The notes beneath the pieces are model-generated. The model made no database searches, was not told the DNA's origin, and saw nothing but the letters and a program-made list of their open reading frames with translations. 64,000 nt of DNA from Diphasiastrum complanatum (taxonomy: Eukaryota > Streptophyta > Lycopodiopsida > Lycopodiales > Lycopodiaceae), in the NCBI GenBank assembly GCA_029204225.1, contig MU832552.1, positions 1 through 64,000 of the forward strand, in the 5' to 3' direction. This document shows positions 9,863 to 22,501 of the stretch, piece by piece. Positions within the stretch are counted from its first letter, which is position 1, and every line of letters begins with the position of its first letter. Made by a program: the position numbers and the translations under genes.

Positions 9863-10650
9863 TGTCGCGAAAGCAAAACTGTTTCTTTTTCGTTTTCGTA
9901 TTCGCGAACGATTTTGTGTCTTTGAATTTTCTTTTTCACGGAAGCTTCACAGGAACCTAGACACGCGACTGCACATCACAGAACACATTCTATTCTAGCT
10001 ATCAAGACAAACGACGCAAGACAAGGAGATGCACAAAAATAGAGCAACTGTATTATGAGTTTAATTTTTAGAACAAGATCGTCAATGTCTCGCTTGTTGG
10101 CGGAATGACACTCTGCTCTTTTCACTGTGTTCTGCTCGTTGGCAGACTTTCATGCACAACTCTTTCGTTTCTAGTATTTTTCTTTTTTGCTCTACTCGCT
10201 ACGTCTCTCTTTGTCAATTACATAAATTCTGTCTATTCTCTTATTATTTATGATCCAAAAAAGATAGTTTATATCTCCACTGTGTGGAGTTTACAAGATA
10301 GCTAAACGTAGAATCACAAGACTAGTTAACGCTAATCAACTAATCAGTTACTCTCCGTCATTGCCACTCGTTTCAGCTGGGCGTGAAGTCTACGACCCCA
10401 AGCCCGTTGAGCTGCCAGCTGACATCGTGAAAGATTCCCCTTTGTTTGTTTCGTTTTCTTCGTTTGTTTTTGCTCATTTCGTTTCTTTCGTATCTTTTTG
10501 TTTTGCGTCCCTTTGCGGTTTGCCATCTCAGAGGTATGTTTACTTCGCGAATCGTTCTTCGAGTCAAGAGACGTTGACTTTTGCGAAATCGTTCGACCTT
10601 TGATTCGTGTTCGTGTTGCGGCAAAGTTGCAGGAGTTCACATTTCTGACA
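9863..10650 (-). repeat. 5' LTR of copia B
   Basis: 788-bp LTR, minus orientation, starting TGTCAGAAAT at 10650 and ending TTCGCGACA at 9863, followed by the primer-binding site. Its first 320 bases match 7281-7609. Open frames inside it are chance. Confidence 0.85.
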
Positions 10651-11765
<1,115 letters not shown>

Positions 11766-12076
11766 TTAGAAAATGAAATAAGATATGTGTGTAAACAATG
11801 TAGGTTAGCATTCACTCATAAAATTGATAGTTAGTCATTGTATTTTTAAGCATTTGTGTTTGATTTGTAAAATAAAAAAAAATGAAAAGGGAGATTTTGG
11901 CAATCAAATGAGATATGTTATGAATATTTAAATGATGACTTTGTGAGATTAAGTGATGCATTTACATGTAATTTTCTTAAATGGTTTGTTAAATTGTGTG
12001 GTGATTGAGTCTTGGCCTCCTCCTAAAACCACTACCACTAGAAGACATTGTTCTTAAAAAAAAAATAGAGATGAAA

Positions 12077-12184
<108 letters not shown>

Positions 12185-12488
12185 CACAGAAATGAAAGCT
12201 TGACAAATAAAAAGAAACAAAGAGAGCTTGAGAAAAAGAGAGAGCTTAAGAGAGATAAGAAGAGAAAAAGATACAACTGGAAAGAAAGCTTTAAAAAAGT
12301 GGTTGTGAAAAATTCTCAACTAGTTATAAGTCCAGCTAATACCCATTTTAGAGTTCTTTGAATGATAAAAATTTTAGGTCATCATTAAAAAAATAAAAAT
12401 AAAAATTACATCTCACCAATCAAAAAATAAAAATAAAAATCCGTCATCAAATTTTGAAGGATATTTATCTCATTTATCTCACAAAGTG

Positions 12489-12490
<2 letters not shown>

Positions 12491-12532
<42 letters not shown>
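12491..12532 (+). repeat. (CT)n microsatellite
   Basis: About 42 bases of pure CT. Confidence 0.98.
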
Positions 12533-12534
<2 letters not shown>

Positions 12535-13190
12535 ACGCAAATTATCTTTGTCTCTCACTACCTCTCGTGAACCATCTTTGTTTCTCCCTGTCGATCGATC
12601 GATCCTGTTGGAGCAACATGTCTAGGCATTTCTGCCCTAGATGTATCCATCGATGCCCTTCTTATCAACGCAAGGCTCTACATATGCAAACTTGTTCAAG
12701 CCCAACTATAATGATGCATTTTCCATGTGTATTCCAAAGCCGACAAAAGCTTTTGCATTTGAGTCTGATTGGGAGTAGATCTTGTTTTGCCTTCAATGGC
12801 AAACCAGCCTCGCCAAGTCTTTGCTTCTTCTATTGTTACTTCAGTGCCGCCAAGGATGACCATCCAGCCATCGCTTCATTATGAGCAGGTGAAAAAGTAA
12901 CAGCTATAGATGTTTTGGTGACACATATTTTTGACAGTACACCAAGACTGCTCATCATTGTATATATGATTGTTTGTTGATGTAGAATCTCAATTGCTTT
13001 ATAAATGGCCTCTTGTAGATTTTAAAAATTGTCAACTACCTCTTGCACAAATGAAGAAATTCATGAGTTGACAAAGGCGTCAAACTGAATGGTTTTTGAA
13101 TTCTTTTGTAGTCTTTTCTTTATGTTGCCTTTTAGTTTTCAAGTAATTTGGCTCTAAATTGAATGTATTAAACTAAAAGCAATGACAATG
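12533..13190 (+). other. Anonymous segment upstream of the NF-YC relic
   Basis: No gene recognised. It has higher complexity than its surroundings: an open frame to 12884 follows the CT run, and 12600-12890 has codon-like composition. It could be part of the same transcript-derived piece as the NF-YC relic, but nothing supports a product. Confidence 0.3.
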
Positions 13191-13201
13191 TAAATTGGCG
13201 T

Positions 13202-13388
13202 GCTGAGATTATCAATGCGGAAGCTCCAGTACTTTTTGCAAAAGCATGTAAGCTGTTTATTCTGGAATTGACATTGCACTCATGGATCCATCCAACATCC
13301 CCGAGGCAATTAGCAGAGCTAATATTTTTTATTTTCTGGTGGACATAGTTCCTCGTGATGAGTTTAAGGCAAGGCAAAAGATATTTTC
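13202..13388 (+). pseudogene. NF-YC: NF-YC histone-fold relic
   Basis: Relic of NF-YC, the H2A-like histone-fold subunit of the CCAAT-binding NF-Y transcription factor. Frame 1 (13202-13291) reads INAEAPVLFAKACKLFILEL then TLHSWIH, the conserved alpha1-alpha2 part of the fold. A second frame (from about 13301) reads EAISRANIFYFLVDIVPRDE, the alpha3-alphaC part. The 15-20 residues that should lie between them (the ENKRRTLQRND region of the family) are missing, and the frame shifts at the joint. No NF-YC N- or C-terminal region is found around it, and there is no intron inside. It is a decayed fragment, perhaps retro- or transposon-carried. Confidence 0.85.
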
Positions 13389-13499
13389 CAATTATTTGTT
13401 TTGTAGTTTGACTCATTTTTAGCAATGATGCTTGCCACTGATTGGATTGCTTTTCATTAGCTTCTATATGAACTGGGATAAGAATATACGAACCCTAAT

Positions 13500-13632
13500 A
13501 CTATAGTGACGACACAACCAGAGTGAGTGGATAATATTTTCACCAAAGCATTAGGCATGGACTTGTTTATGAAGCATATAACTCAACTTGGAGTACTATC
13601 TTAATATATTCTAAAACTAGTTGAAGAGGGAG
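13500..13632 (+). pseudogene. Family-A copia C-terminal tail (copy A4)
   Basis: Decayed copy of the tail at 1920-2045: phrases corresponding to DNIFTKALGMDLFMKH and QLGVLS.. ILKLVEEG, then a purine tract and an LTR. It shows the LTR next door is a 3' LTR on the plus strand. Confidence 0.75.
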
Positions 13633-14275
13633 CGTGAAAAATTGTCAACTAGTTTAAGATTTTTTGTGTTGAGTTTATTTGGCAATTTTGAGGCCAATAC
13701 GCAGTTTAAACTTAGAGATAGACTTTACAAAGTTAATAGTTCCTAAGAACAGTGGATTTACTATTTTTGGTGACTTGTTGAGAAGGTCGCATATAGACCT
13801 ACTGTAATTGGCTTATTCATGTGCATTGAATCTAGTCATTTTAGATCTAGGATTTGGAAGAGATCTAGAACCTTATCAGTAGTAAGAGCATCCAAATAGG
13901 GCAAAGGGTTGCTATAAATAGGCTAGAAGCATGGGAGCATTTCATTGCTCTCATTCACTCTTATGGAAGATCTCTCTGTGGGTTCTACATCCATTTTTGC
14001 ATTTTGGTGATGATCTAGTTGATTATTGTGTATAGAATGCTATTTTTCTTATATGTATGATTTTCCACATGTGAGTATTGTTGTTGTACGGATGTTGTAT
14101 GGACTAGAATAGTAAATTGACCTACATATGTGATTTTGACAAGTTCTTGTTGAGTTTACATCATCTATGTGTAGTAGATGCAATATTTCTACATTTTATG
14201 AAGCCAGATGTGCTTTTCATTTTGGCCATAGATCAAAGGGCATAATTAGATCTTTGTGATCTAATTTTCTTCACA
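13633..14275 (+). repeat. Diverged family-A-like 3' LTR (copy A4)
   Basis: About 643 bp from CGTGAAAAATTG to TTTTCTTCACA. The start follows the polypurine tract (gaagagggag). Internal phrases (gaggccaata, ggttgctataaata, ctctgtgggttctac) parallel the family-A LTR but identity is low. The TATA-like gctataaatagg at 13911-13922 fits an LTR promoter. A GT/GA microsatellite begins at its end. Confidence 0.7.

Positions 14276-14277
<2 letters not shown>

Positions 14278-14370
<93 letters not shown>
14278..14370 (+). repeat. Compound (GT)n(GA)n microsatellite
   Basis: GT run to about 14314, then GA run to 14370. Confidence 0.99.
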
Positions 14371-14373
<3 letters not shown>

Positions 14374-14533
14374 TAATCACTAACACAATGAAAGCAAATA
14401 GTGAGAAGATGCACTCAAAAATGCTTCTAGGTTTTTGGAAATTCAAGTTCACGTGGATGTGCCACGGCATTTTTTTTTACGCATGGCAGTGCCACGTGTG
14501 GCAAAAACTGGATATTTTTTTAGTACGGTTATG

Positions 14534-14697
14534 GGTATGTGTATGTGTGTGTGTGCGTGTGTGTGTATGTATATGTATATGTATATGTCTATACGTGTAT
14601 ATGTTTATGTGTATTTTTGTATGTGTATGTGTATGCGCATGTGTACAAGTATGTGCATGTGTATGGGTATGTGTGTATAATTGTGTATGGGTATATA

Positions 14698-14728
<31 letters not shown>

Positions 14729-14806
14729 GTGTATGTGTGCATGTATATGTGTATGTGTGTGTATGTGTATGTGCATGTATGTGTATGTGTATGTACATGT
14801 ATGTGT
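14534..14806 (+). repeat. Degenerate GTAT/GTGTAT repeat, left part
   Basis: About 270 bases built from gtat and gtgtat units with gc-containing variants. The repeat resumes at 15494 after an LTR-like block. All open frames here (Val/Tyr/Cys/Met or His/Thr/Ile strings) are artefacts. Confidence 0.95.
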
Positions 14807-15493
14807 TGTGAAAAATTGTCAATTTTGACAAATCTAGATTTAAACCATGTAAATATGTATATTGGTGGGTCCCATGCGTGTGAGGCTATGTTGCCACATG
14901 TGAATCTACTCTATAATAGGTTAGATCATGTTCATAGGGTTGGTCAAGTTTTTTTGGTGATGATTCCTATATTATAGGACCAAAATATCCCTAAAATCAT
15001 GGAGTTGGTTGATCAATCTAGCCACCAACATGGCAAAACTCAAGGGTTAGGCTAGAATGGCAAATTAGGACAAAATTTCTCAATCATATTCCTTATTACA
15101 TGCTGGATTTTCACATAGCTCGAGGTGGGGAAGAGCTTTTCTATGTACTATCACCTCTCCATAGTAATGCCTTAGAAAAATTTTGAGAACTTAGTGGCTA
15201 TCTCAACTTCTACCACTATGTACTCTGTTTCTTTTGTGATCTAAATGAAATCTAAGTGTTCTTAGCTTCATAACCTGTCTGCAGGCCGTATTGAAGGTCG
15301 TACCACATATGTTGGGGTCGTATCTTCATAATAATCAATGATTTATGGTTGCTCTTCTTTGATGTGTGTAGAATTTCCAATCTAGATCTTGATTTTTGAT
15401 GTCTAGTTTGCATTCAATAGTTAATCAATCAATCAATCCCTCTTCTGAGTCATTATTAGGCTCATTTTAGGTCCAAAGTATAGTACTTTAACA
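14807..15493 (+). repeat. Candidate solo LTR inside the GTAT repeat
   Basis: 687-bp non-repetitive block. It begins TGTGAAAAATTGTC and ends with aatccctcttctgag..attaggctc..ggtcc..agtactttaaca, which parallels the end of the element D LTR (19471-20303). It is flanked on both sides by the same GTAT-type repeat and contains no coding sequence, which is how a solo LTR would look. Confidence 0.6.
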
Positions 15494-15720
15494 TGTGCAT
15501 GTGTGTGTATGTATGTATGTGTGTGTGTATGTGTATGTGTATGCATATGCGTATGCGTATGCATATGCGTATGTGTATGTGTTTGTGTATAAGTGTATGT
15601 GAGTATGTGTATGTATATGTATATGTATATGTACATGTACATGTATGTGTATGTGTATTTGTATCTATATGTATGTATGTCTAGGTGTATGCCTATGTTT
15701 ATGTGTATGTGTAGTCAAAA
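15494..15720 (+). repeat. Degenerate GTAT/GTGTAT repeat, right part
   Basis: Continuation of the 14534-14806 repeat, with gtatgc/gcatat variants. Confidence 0.95.
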
Positions 15721-15761
15721 AATAGGCTTGTATGTGTGTGCATATGTATTGTATGTATAAA

Positions 15762-16278
15762 AACAGATCCATTGTGGAGATGGCTAGGGCAATGCTTAAG
15801 ATCAAGGGTTTGCCAAATACCTTTTGGGCAGAAACATGCAACACAGCTACTCATATCCTAAATCGGTGTCCTATGAAGTTTGTGGAGGGTAAGACACCTT
15901 ACGAAGCCTTTATTGGAAAGAAACCTAATATTTCTCATTTACGAGTATTCCAAGGCGTATAGGATGTATGACACAGATGCACAAAAGATCGTGATTTCCA
16001 GAGATGCTACTTTTGATGAGATGGGTCAAAATGACCAAATAAAATTGACAATTGATCCCTTTGATGATAAAGCTAAAGTGCAAGTGAAGGAAGAAGTTCG
16101 TGTTGATATGGAAGAGCCAATGGATAAAGACAGGGTTAATAATGAGATTCCTAGGAGAGTGCCTAAGTGGTGCTTGTCGGTAACAAGTGATGCTAATAAA
16201 GGAGATACTCCTGAATCAAGTGAGCAGGGAGAGCTTAGAAGATCAAGTAAAAATTGAAAACCTCTTACAAGATTAGAG
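15762..16278 (+). pseudogene. Copia C integrase C-terminal part and linker, 5'-truncated
   Basis: Starts directly after the GTAT repeat with KNRSIVEMARAMLKIKGLP and TFWAETCNTATHILNRCP, the sequence that follows the catalytic Glu of a copia integrase. GKTPYEAFIGKKPNISHLRVF follows. A frameshift near 15955 leads into YDTDAQKIVISRDATFDE and an acidic linker ending at a stop at 16257. The catalytic Asp residues, gag, protease and 5' LTR are absent. It leads straight into the RT frame. Confidence 0.85.
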
Positions 16279-17394
16279 ATGAATCTAGCCAAGGAGTGGT
16301 GTGAAGCTATGGAAACAGAAATGGAAGCTATATCGAAAAATAAGATGTGGAACTTGGTTGAGCTACCTGATGGTAAGATGCCTATCACTTGTAAATGGAT
16401 ATACAAGATCAAATATGGAGCTGATGGGCAACTCAACAAGTACAAAGCACGGTTGGTTGCAAGAGGGTTTGAGCAGCAAGAAGGTATTGATTTTGAGGAA
16501 ACCTTCGCACTCGTAGCTAAGATGGTAACTATACATTCTATCATTGCTATTTCTGCTTTCTATGGTTGGAAGATCCAGCAAATGGACGTTAAATCTACTT
16601 TTCTTAATGGAATGTTGGATGAAGAGGTGTACCTAGTACAACCTCAAGGATTTGTTGAGCCAGGGAGAGAGCATCTCATCTGTAAGCTCAACAAAGCCAT
16701 TTATGGATTGAAGCAAGCACCACGGGCGTGGTACTCTTGCATTGATGAACACTTCAAGCAAAGGGGAATGGTAAAGAGTGATGCTGATCCTAATCTTTAC
16801 ATTCTAAGACAAGATTCGGATATATTGTTCATTGTGTTGTACGTAGATGATTTGATTATTATAGGAAGTAATGAGAGCTTAATTGATGAAATAAAATCAG
16901 ATCTTTCCAATGTTTTTGACATGAGTGATCTAGGATTGATGCACTATTGTCTTGGCATTGAAGTATGGCAAAAGGAAGACATGGTCTTTCTTACACAAAG
17001 CAAATATGCACGAGATTTGTTTTATAAGTTCAATATGCAGGATTGTAAGTGTTTGAGAACACCTATGGATGTCAACATGAAGCTTATTGCATATGATGAA
17101 TCTAAGAAAGTGGATGCTTATTTGTATAGACAGTTGGGTTTGATTTATTTGACACACACACGACCTGATATTTCTTATGCTGTTGGTGTTGTTAGTCAGT
17201 TTATGCAAGATCCTAGTCAAGCACACTGGAAGTTTGCTAAACGTATTCTCAGATACATTCGAGGGACATTGAATTTTGGTTTGAAGTATGATCAGCCTGA
17301 AGCGTCAATGTTGGTAGGTTATATAGATGCCGATTGGACAGGTAATATTGATGACAAAAGATCTACTAGTGGTCAACATTCAGTTATGGTATAG
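16279..17394 (+). pseudogene. Copia C reverse transcriptase-RNase H, long intact frame
   Basis: 371 codons. The reverse transcriptase starts at CKWIYKIKYGADG (38-50) and has the first catalytic Asp in QMDVKSTFLNG (D103), the LNKAIYGLKQAPRAWY block (137-152) and the YVDD box (188-191). DLGLMHYCLGIEV follows. RNase H opens at GYIDADWTG (347-355) and RSTSG. All RT catalytic Asp residues are present, so this is the best preserved RT in the window. At 17394 the frame stops after RSTSG. The rest of RNase H continues in another frame, so the enzyme would be truncated. Confidence 0.9.
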
Positions 17395-17794
17395 CTACAA
17401 TTTTATGGAGCAGCAAAAAGCAACCTACAGTAGTCTTATCATCGACGGAATCTGAATATCGAGCACTCAGCAATGCTACACAAGAAGCAATATGGTTATG
17501 AAGATTGCTTGTGGATTTAGGTCAACCACAGGTGGATGCGACTACTATATCTTGTGATAATCAAAGTTGCATTCACCTTGCCAAAAATCCAGTTTTACAT
17601 GCTCGAACCAAGCACATCAAAATACACTACCATTTTGTTTGAGAGAAAATTCTTGATGGAGCCATTGATCTTGTTTTTTGTAGATCTGAAGATCAAATGA
17701 CAGATATTTTACTAAGTCATTAGGTAGATGTAAATTCGAGAGGTTTTGTACTCTATTAGGAATAGAAGAATGTAATTTTATCATTGAGGGAGAG
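17395..17794 (+). pseudogene. Copia C RNase H remainder and polypurine tract
   Basis: After a frameshift the sequence reads ILWSSKKQPTVVLSSTESEY (RNase H Glu motif), CDNQSCIHLAKNPV (third acidic residue) and TKHIKIHYHF, with stops at two codons. A further one-base shift leads into DIFTKSLGRCKFE-like sequence. The tract cattgagggagag (17782-17794) precedes the LTR. Confidence 0.85.
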
Positions 17795-17944
17795 TGTTAG
17801 AAATCAATGATAAACTTCATTGTTACTATTTACGAGGTACATTAATGTTGACAGCTGTGACCAACTATCATTAGCCATAGGGTAGCCTATTAGTCGACTC
17901 GTAGGTCTTCTCTCTCTATCAGGGGTTCAAGGTTTATTTCTACA
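17795..17944 (+). repeat. Short 3' LTR of copia C
   Basis: Starts TGTTAGAAATC right after the polypurine tract and ends at TTATTTCTACA, giving inverted ends over 9-10 bases with one extra base. At 150 bp it is short for a copia LTR; the right end is judged only from the inverted match. No partner LTR is in the window because the 5' part is lost. Confidence 0.55.
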
Positions 17945-19250
17945 TTTGACATTCGGTATGATATAGAGTGATAGTGTGATTGTGTGTGTTCTTATTCCGC
18001 CTTATTGTGGTGAATGGTTGATGTTGCATATCTGATTGTTGACAATGGATTATTTCATTAACCCATGATGGATATGACTATGAGATCCCATTTGCACCCA
18101 TGCTTGTGGCCAAGACATTTAGCCTCTGCCACTCAACTATTAAAACGATAGTCTCTTACTTTTTTCTACTTGACCACGCAGCTATTAAAATCAAAACCAA
18201 TGATGGATATATGATCTCGTAGATCAAAAACCATAACCTTCGAGACAATTGAGCTCTTTTTTGGTGCAACCATCTTCAATAGGTCCAGTTCAAACTCCTA
18301 CTGGTCATGGTGACCAAGATGGACAACTCCACTATTGTTTATGACTAGACCTCCTTCCACATTAAAGGGTTGCAAGCAGTCTTTAGATGTCCCATCCAAA
18401 CTACTTGTGGTGGTCATTGTAACTATCACCACCAATTCGAACAGGACATGACAACCTCTAGCCTACAAGATCGTGCAACTTGAAGCTTGCCAGCAAATAC
18501 CTGACTAATTTGCCTTAACTCCCTCACCCTCACCTCAAGTTATCCATGTATCTCAATGTAAAGGGAAGCACCTCCAGACTCTACTTACAAGACACACACA
18601 AAAAAATAACAATGCAGCAAAACCACCCAACCAATAAGAAGCTAATAATCAATCTCCAATACCATCACTCCCAAGCCATGAGATAGGATGCAAGTCTGAG
18701 AGAGAGAAAACTAGCAACGAAAATTGACAACATAAATGGGAGGACAACGAGTTTCTCCATGGATATATAGGCTTTGTTTTATATGTGCATGCCCCCATGT
18801 AAGCCTAGAATATTCCTTCGTACATGCTTTTCATTACTATTGATAGCCTACACCATGCCGAAAGCCTCCTAATTCATGAAAAAGTTCCAAATGTCATTAG
18901 ATGTGTGACTGAGTACTCACAAGTTTATTAATTACATCTTTGGCCTACTTCAAAATAATGAGACGTAACCGATAATCTTGAATACTGGAGTACATGTATT
19001 CAAGTCTAGGACTAAGTTGAATTTTATGTTTAGGACTTGAACATAACATTAGAAAAATTAAAAAAATTCTTCTTTATGCTTCCAAGTCTCTCAGATGAAT
19101 CATCATCCTCAGTCTAACTCCGCTGAATCAAACAATAAAAAATAGAATAGTTTCTCAATTGTTTATCTTTAATTCTGAGTACTCTCTCAAGTTGTAAAAA
19201 TAAACAAAACGATAAATTTTTTAAATGGGATAAATCCTCATTAGATCCAA
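17945..19250 (+). other. Intergenic, no gene recognised
   Basis: AT-rich, no convincing frame. The segment 18590-18720 (ccacccaaccaat.aga.agc, then gagagagag) resembles 54490-54570, so it is probably part of a dispersed repeat. Degenerate gypsy 3' sequence may extend here from 19320. Confidence 0.4.
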
Positions 19251-19319
19251 CTGTATCACCTTCAGATGTCCTTAATTCTAACTAGCTTATATGAAATACT
19301 AGGTGTGCAGTAGATTTTC

Positions 19320-19465
19320 ATTGAAGATAGACTAGTTTATAATCTAAAGAACCAATTTTTCGTGCAATCTGAAATGGTCCACAATATCTAGTTGATAGTT
19401 TATAATGCTTGTTTATACATAATGTCCTAGAATATACCCAGTCAATCTCGGAGATCTCTTTAGAT
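19320..19465 (-). pseudogene. Ty3/gypsy integrase C-terminus (piece 2)
   Basis: On the minus strand reads KLSTRYCGPFQIARKIGSLDYKL, the conserved integrase C-terminal (GPY-type) segment of Ty3/gypsy polyproteins. It is the continuation of the integrase piece at 24816-25775, from which it is separated by element D. It has stops upstream and no intact frame. Confidence 0.85.
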
Positions 19466-19470
19466 CGGCA
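19466..19470 (+). other. Target duplication of element D, left (CGGCA)
   Basis: CGGCA immediately before the left LTR; TGGCA follows the right LTR. The single C-to-T difference is a typical methyl-cytosine change. Confidence 0.85.
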
Positions 19471-20303
19471 TGTGAAAAATGCAAAAATAAGCTTGGTAGA
19501 GGCCAAAAATCTTGTATATAGATAAACACACATGTGTGGAGCCTGTTCCCACGTGTGAAACTAGTGTACTTGTCATGTACCATAATCATATAGGATGTAC
19601 ATATGATTTAATTCAAGTTCTAGTGGCTAAAAAGGCCAAAAACTAGTTTTCTAGACATATGACACATGGCATCAATCTATTGATTGCATGAGTCACATCC
19701 TTTGGTTAGGTATCATATCCCATGTGTAGAGGATAGCTCACACATGTGGAATAAGCTTAAGTAGGCAAATTTTGAGTTCTAGAAGATTTCCAAGTAGATC
19801 TCCATATAGAAGGAAAATAGACCAAAAGTGCTCAAAATAGAAGGTTTTGAGCAAGTGTCAGTTTTGCATGATGAATCATCATATTACAAAGCACCTTCAC
19901 ACATGTGGGATCAGAGGGATGATTAGTACCACGAGCTCCCACTTATTGTATATATAGAGCCACATTTTGGCCATAATCATTGTGAGACACCAATCTTGGT
20001 TTTGGAAGCAATTTTGAGTGATTCTCTCCATTTGTCTACATTTGTTTTGATTGTTTTGAGGTTCTATCAATGTGCACTTGATTTTCAGGTTGGAGTCCGT
20101 ACTCAGACAATGTTTCACACGTGTTAAATCATAAAGTACACTTACCTTCAATTAATGATTGTTCTTGTTAGGATTTTGTGTCTAGAATTGATCTAGATTG
20201 ATCTTAATATGAAGTAGATTGAGAGATCAAGTAATCTGACAACCAATCCCTCTTGAGGATCAGATTAGGATCCACTCTTGGTCCTTTTTGTACTTTTTCC
20301 ACA
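19471..20303 (+). repeat. 5' LTR of element D
   Basis: 833-bp LTR, TGTGAAAAATG to TTTTTCCACA, with a TATA-like tgtatatatagag near 19946. It differs from the 3' copy at about 25 positions by eye (about 3 per cent), so D is the youngest complete element here. Confidence 0.95.
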
Positions 20304-20317
20304 TGGTATCAGAGCCT
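20304..20317 (+). promoter_or_regulatory. Primer-binding site of element D
   Basis: TGGTATCAGAGCCT directly after the LTR matches the initiator-Met tRNA type site exactly. Confidence 0.95.
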
Positions 20318-22204
20318 AGTACAAGAGGTTTTGTTGAAATTGATAGGGTTAATCCAAACCAAAGCCAAAATTAGCAGCTTTTTGGAAACTAGTCAAATTT
20401 TGTGTAGCGAGTTGGATTTGATAGCTATCCTCAAAATTTTTGGTCCAAATCTTGTTGTGGGCTGTAGGAATCCTTTTCACACGTGTGAGGCTGTACAGAT
20501 CCGATTTTGACAAAGAAATTTCAAAAATTTGTAGAATTTGACTCACATATCCAATTTGAGTGATTTTTAGTGCAAAATCAAGCATTTTCTATAGAGAATC
20601 TAATGCCTTGATTAGTTCTTGGATTAGATCAGCCAAGAAATCAAATTTGAAGCTTGAATTAGGTGCAAAAATTGATTAGCTCTGATTTTTTGAGTGCATG
20701 TTAAAGTTGAGAGAGATTTTGCTAAAAATCATAGATTAAGGAGTGATATGCAAGGTGAGATGTTGAAATCCATTGTATCATCACTCTAGATTTGTTCAAG
20801 AGTGATCGGGTCAAGTTTAGAAGCATCAATTTGCTAGAAAACATCCTTGGATCTGTCCTCCAAGTGAAACCTTTGAGAGTTTCTAGTGCATATAGAGCAT
20901 CTATGCAAATCTTTTATAGAATTTGACATAGATTGGCTTTAATTGAGAGTTCTAGAAAAGAGATTGAGATCCAAGTCACATTGTTCAACCCTAGTCAATT
21001 TGTTTGAGTGATTGTAAGGTTTGAAAAGAGTCATTAAGGTAGGTGTCTATGGCAAATGTGTAGAGAGAGATCCAATTTTCTAAGAGTTTCTTCCTTTGTA
21101 GAGGGCAAGATCTAGAAGCTCATTATGTGTTGTTATTGGTGGAGAGTTTGTCTCTTCCTAGGTGATCAAATCTTTCTAAGTGGCATTAGCTCTTTGAAGC
21201 ACAATATCTTATTGAAAAAAATCACCACTTTTGATTTTGAATTTCATTCCAAGTCTTAAAAAGTAGAGTAATTGGTGGAATCCAATAGGAGTGATTGAAT
21301 TCAATTTGTTGAGCAAAAATTGACATAGAATGTATGAAACTCAAATTAGTTCTATTCAACTTTCTTTGTGAGAGTGTGAGGGTCAATTTGAGATCCCATT
21401 GGATGTCTAGAATGAGGAGGAGTCCATATTTGAGTATTCATGCATGGTTGAGATCTTTGTGAATCTCTAGTTGTCTAATTTTTTAAGCTTTGTGAAAAAT
21501 TGGTGGTATAGTTTGTTGTCAAATCAACATCGTTGTTTGCTGGGCATCTATCACAACTCATCAATATCAAGTGCATAGGTAATCTTCATTCTAGCATTGA
21601 AGTCACCCAACAATGGATTATTCGCCCTCGTTGAGAAAAAAATGGTCAACTATTAAGTCTCCATGTGGTGAAGTACTTGTATCCTTAGTAAAAGATGTCC
21701 CTCGGGGGAAGTAGCAAGCTCCAATGAGCACTTCCTTATTCAAAATATAATCACTGCTTATATCCTGGATCCATATGTATCGGGTATGGGCATCGCATTG
21801 TAGTATCATGAGTGAGATCTGAAGGAAATATTTTGAGATACGAAATAAATGATCCCGCCATATTTTTGACCTCCCACTGTTAGTTCTCCTCTTTGTTGCA
21901 CATTCATGTATTTGAAACAAAACCCATCTTTTGTTCAAGAATCTCAAGTGTTGAGAGAACTAGTCAAGTGAAAAGGAAAATCTAGGTGTTAAATCTTTTT
22001 CGTATCCATTTCAACTTTCAAAAGAAAGAGTCATTGGTATTCGATGAGTCCACTAGGAGATTGGATTTGATTTCTTTAGTGATTTGATTCAAAGATTGTG
22101 TGCTTTTGTCTTAGTGATCAAAGCAAAGTTTCCAAGTGACTAGTCATTACTATGAAGATTGATTCTTAGGTTTGTGAGCTAGATCTTTTCTAGATCCTTC
22201 TAGA
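20318..22204 (+). other. Element D internal region without clear coding
   Basis: About 1.9 kb between primer site and zinc-knuckle frame. No long plus-strand frame and no gag core recognised. Either a long leader or a decayed gag. Confidence 0.6.
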
Positions 22205-22456
22205 TTGTTGAAGATGTTCAAAGCTAGTCTCTTGAAAGTCACAAAATACATTTGTAGAATCATATCACAGGTTTTTATTCACATGGCATCAATAGGTGGC
22301 ATCCTATTGAAGGAAAGAAAGGATCCTAAGTGCAACCTTTGTGGCAAGGAAGGATATTTTTCCTCAAGATGCTACAAAAAGAAGACCAATCCATCCAAGA
22401 AGAACCAAAGCAAGGGGGCCAAGGAGAAGGATGGAGCTTCAAGTTCGAAATGCTAA
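22205..22456 (+). pseudogene. Element D gag fragment with altered zinc knuckle
   Basis: An 83-codon frame with CNLCGKEGYFSSRCYKK at residues 43-59. It is a retroviral-type CCHC knuckle in which the His is Tyr (Y51), followed by a Lys/Ser-rich basic tail (KKNQSKGAKEKDG). This is the nucleocapsid part of gag, which packages the RNA. The frame ends at a stop (22454-22456), and a second Cys motif (KERCFLCGK-like) is readable near 22478-22500. No protease, integrase or RT follows anywhere in D, so it is a non-autonomous, gag-related element. Confidence 0.65.
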
Positions 22457-22501
22457 TACAAGAAGGACAAGTCCAAGGAAAGGTGTTTCCTTTGTGGAAA
22501 G

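Noticed and set aside
12486-12884. 132-codon frame following a CT repeat
   Set aside because: Begins in the repeat, and the following residues show no domain or conserved motif. Kept only as an anonymous segment near the NF-YC relic.
14283-14831. Long Cys/Val/Tyr/Met or His/Thr/Ile frames
   Set aside because: Artefacts of GT and GTAT repeats; no start context or domain.
21618-21947. 109-codon minus-strand frame in element D
   Set aside because: Antisense to the element, no recognised domain, in a region with many stops on the sense strand.
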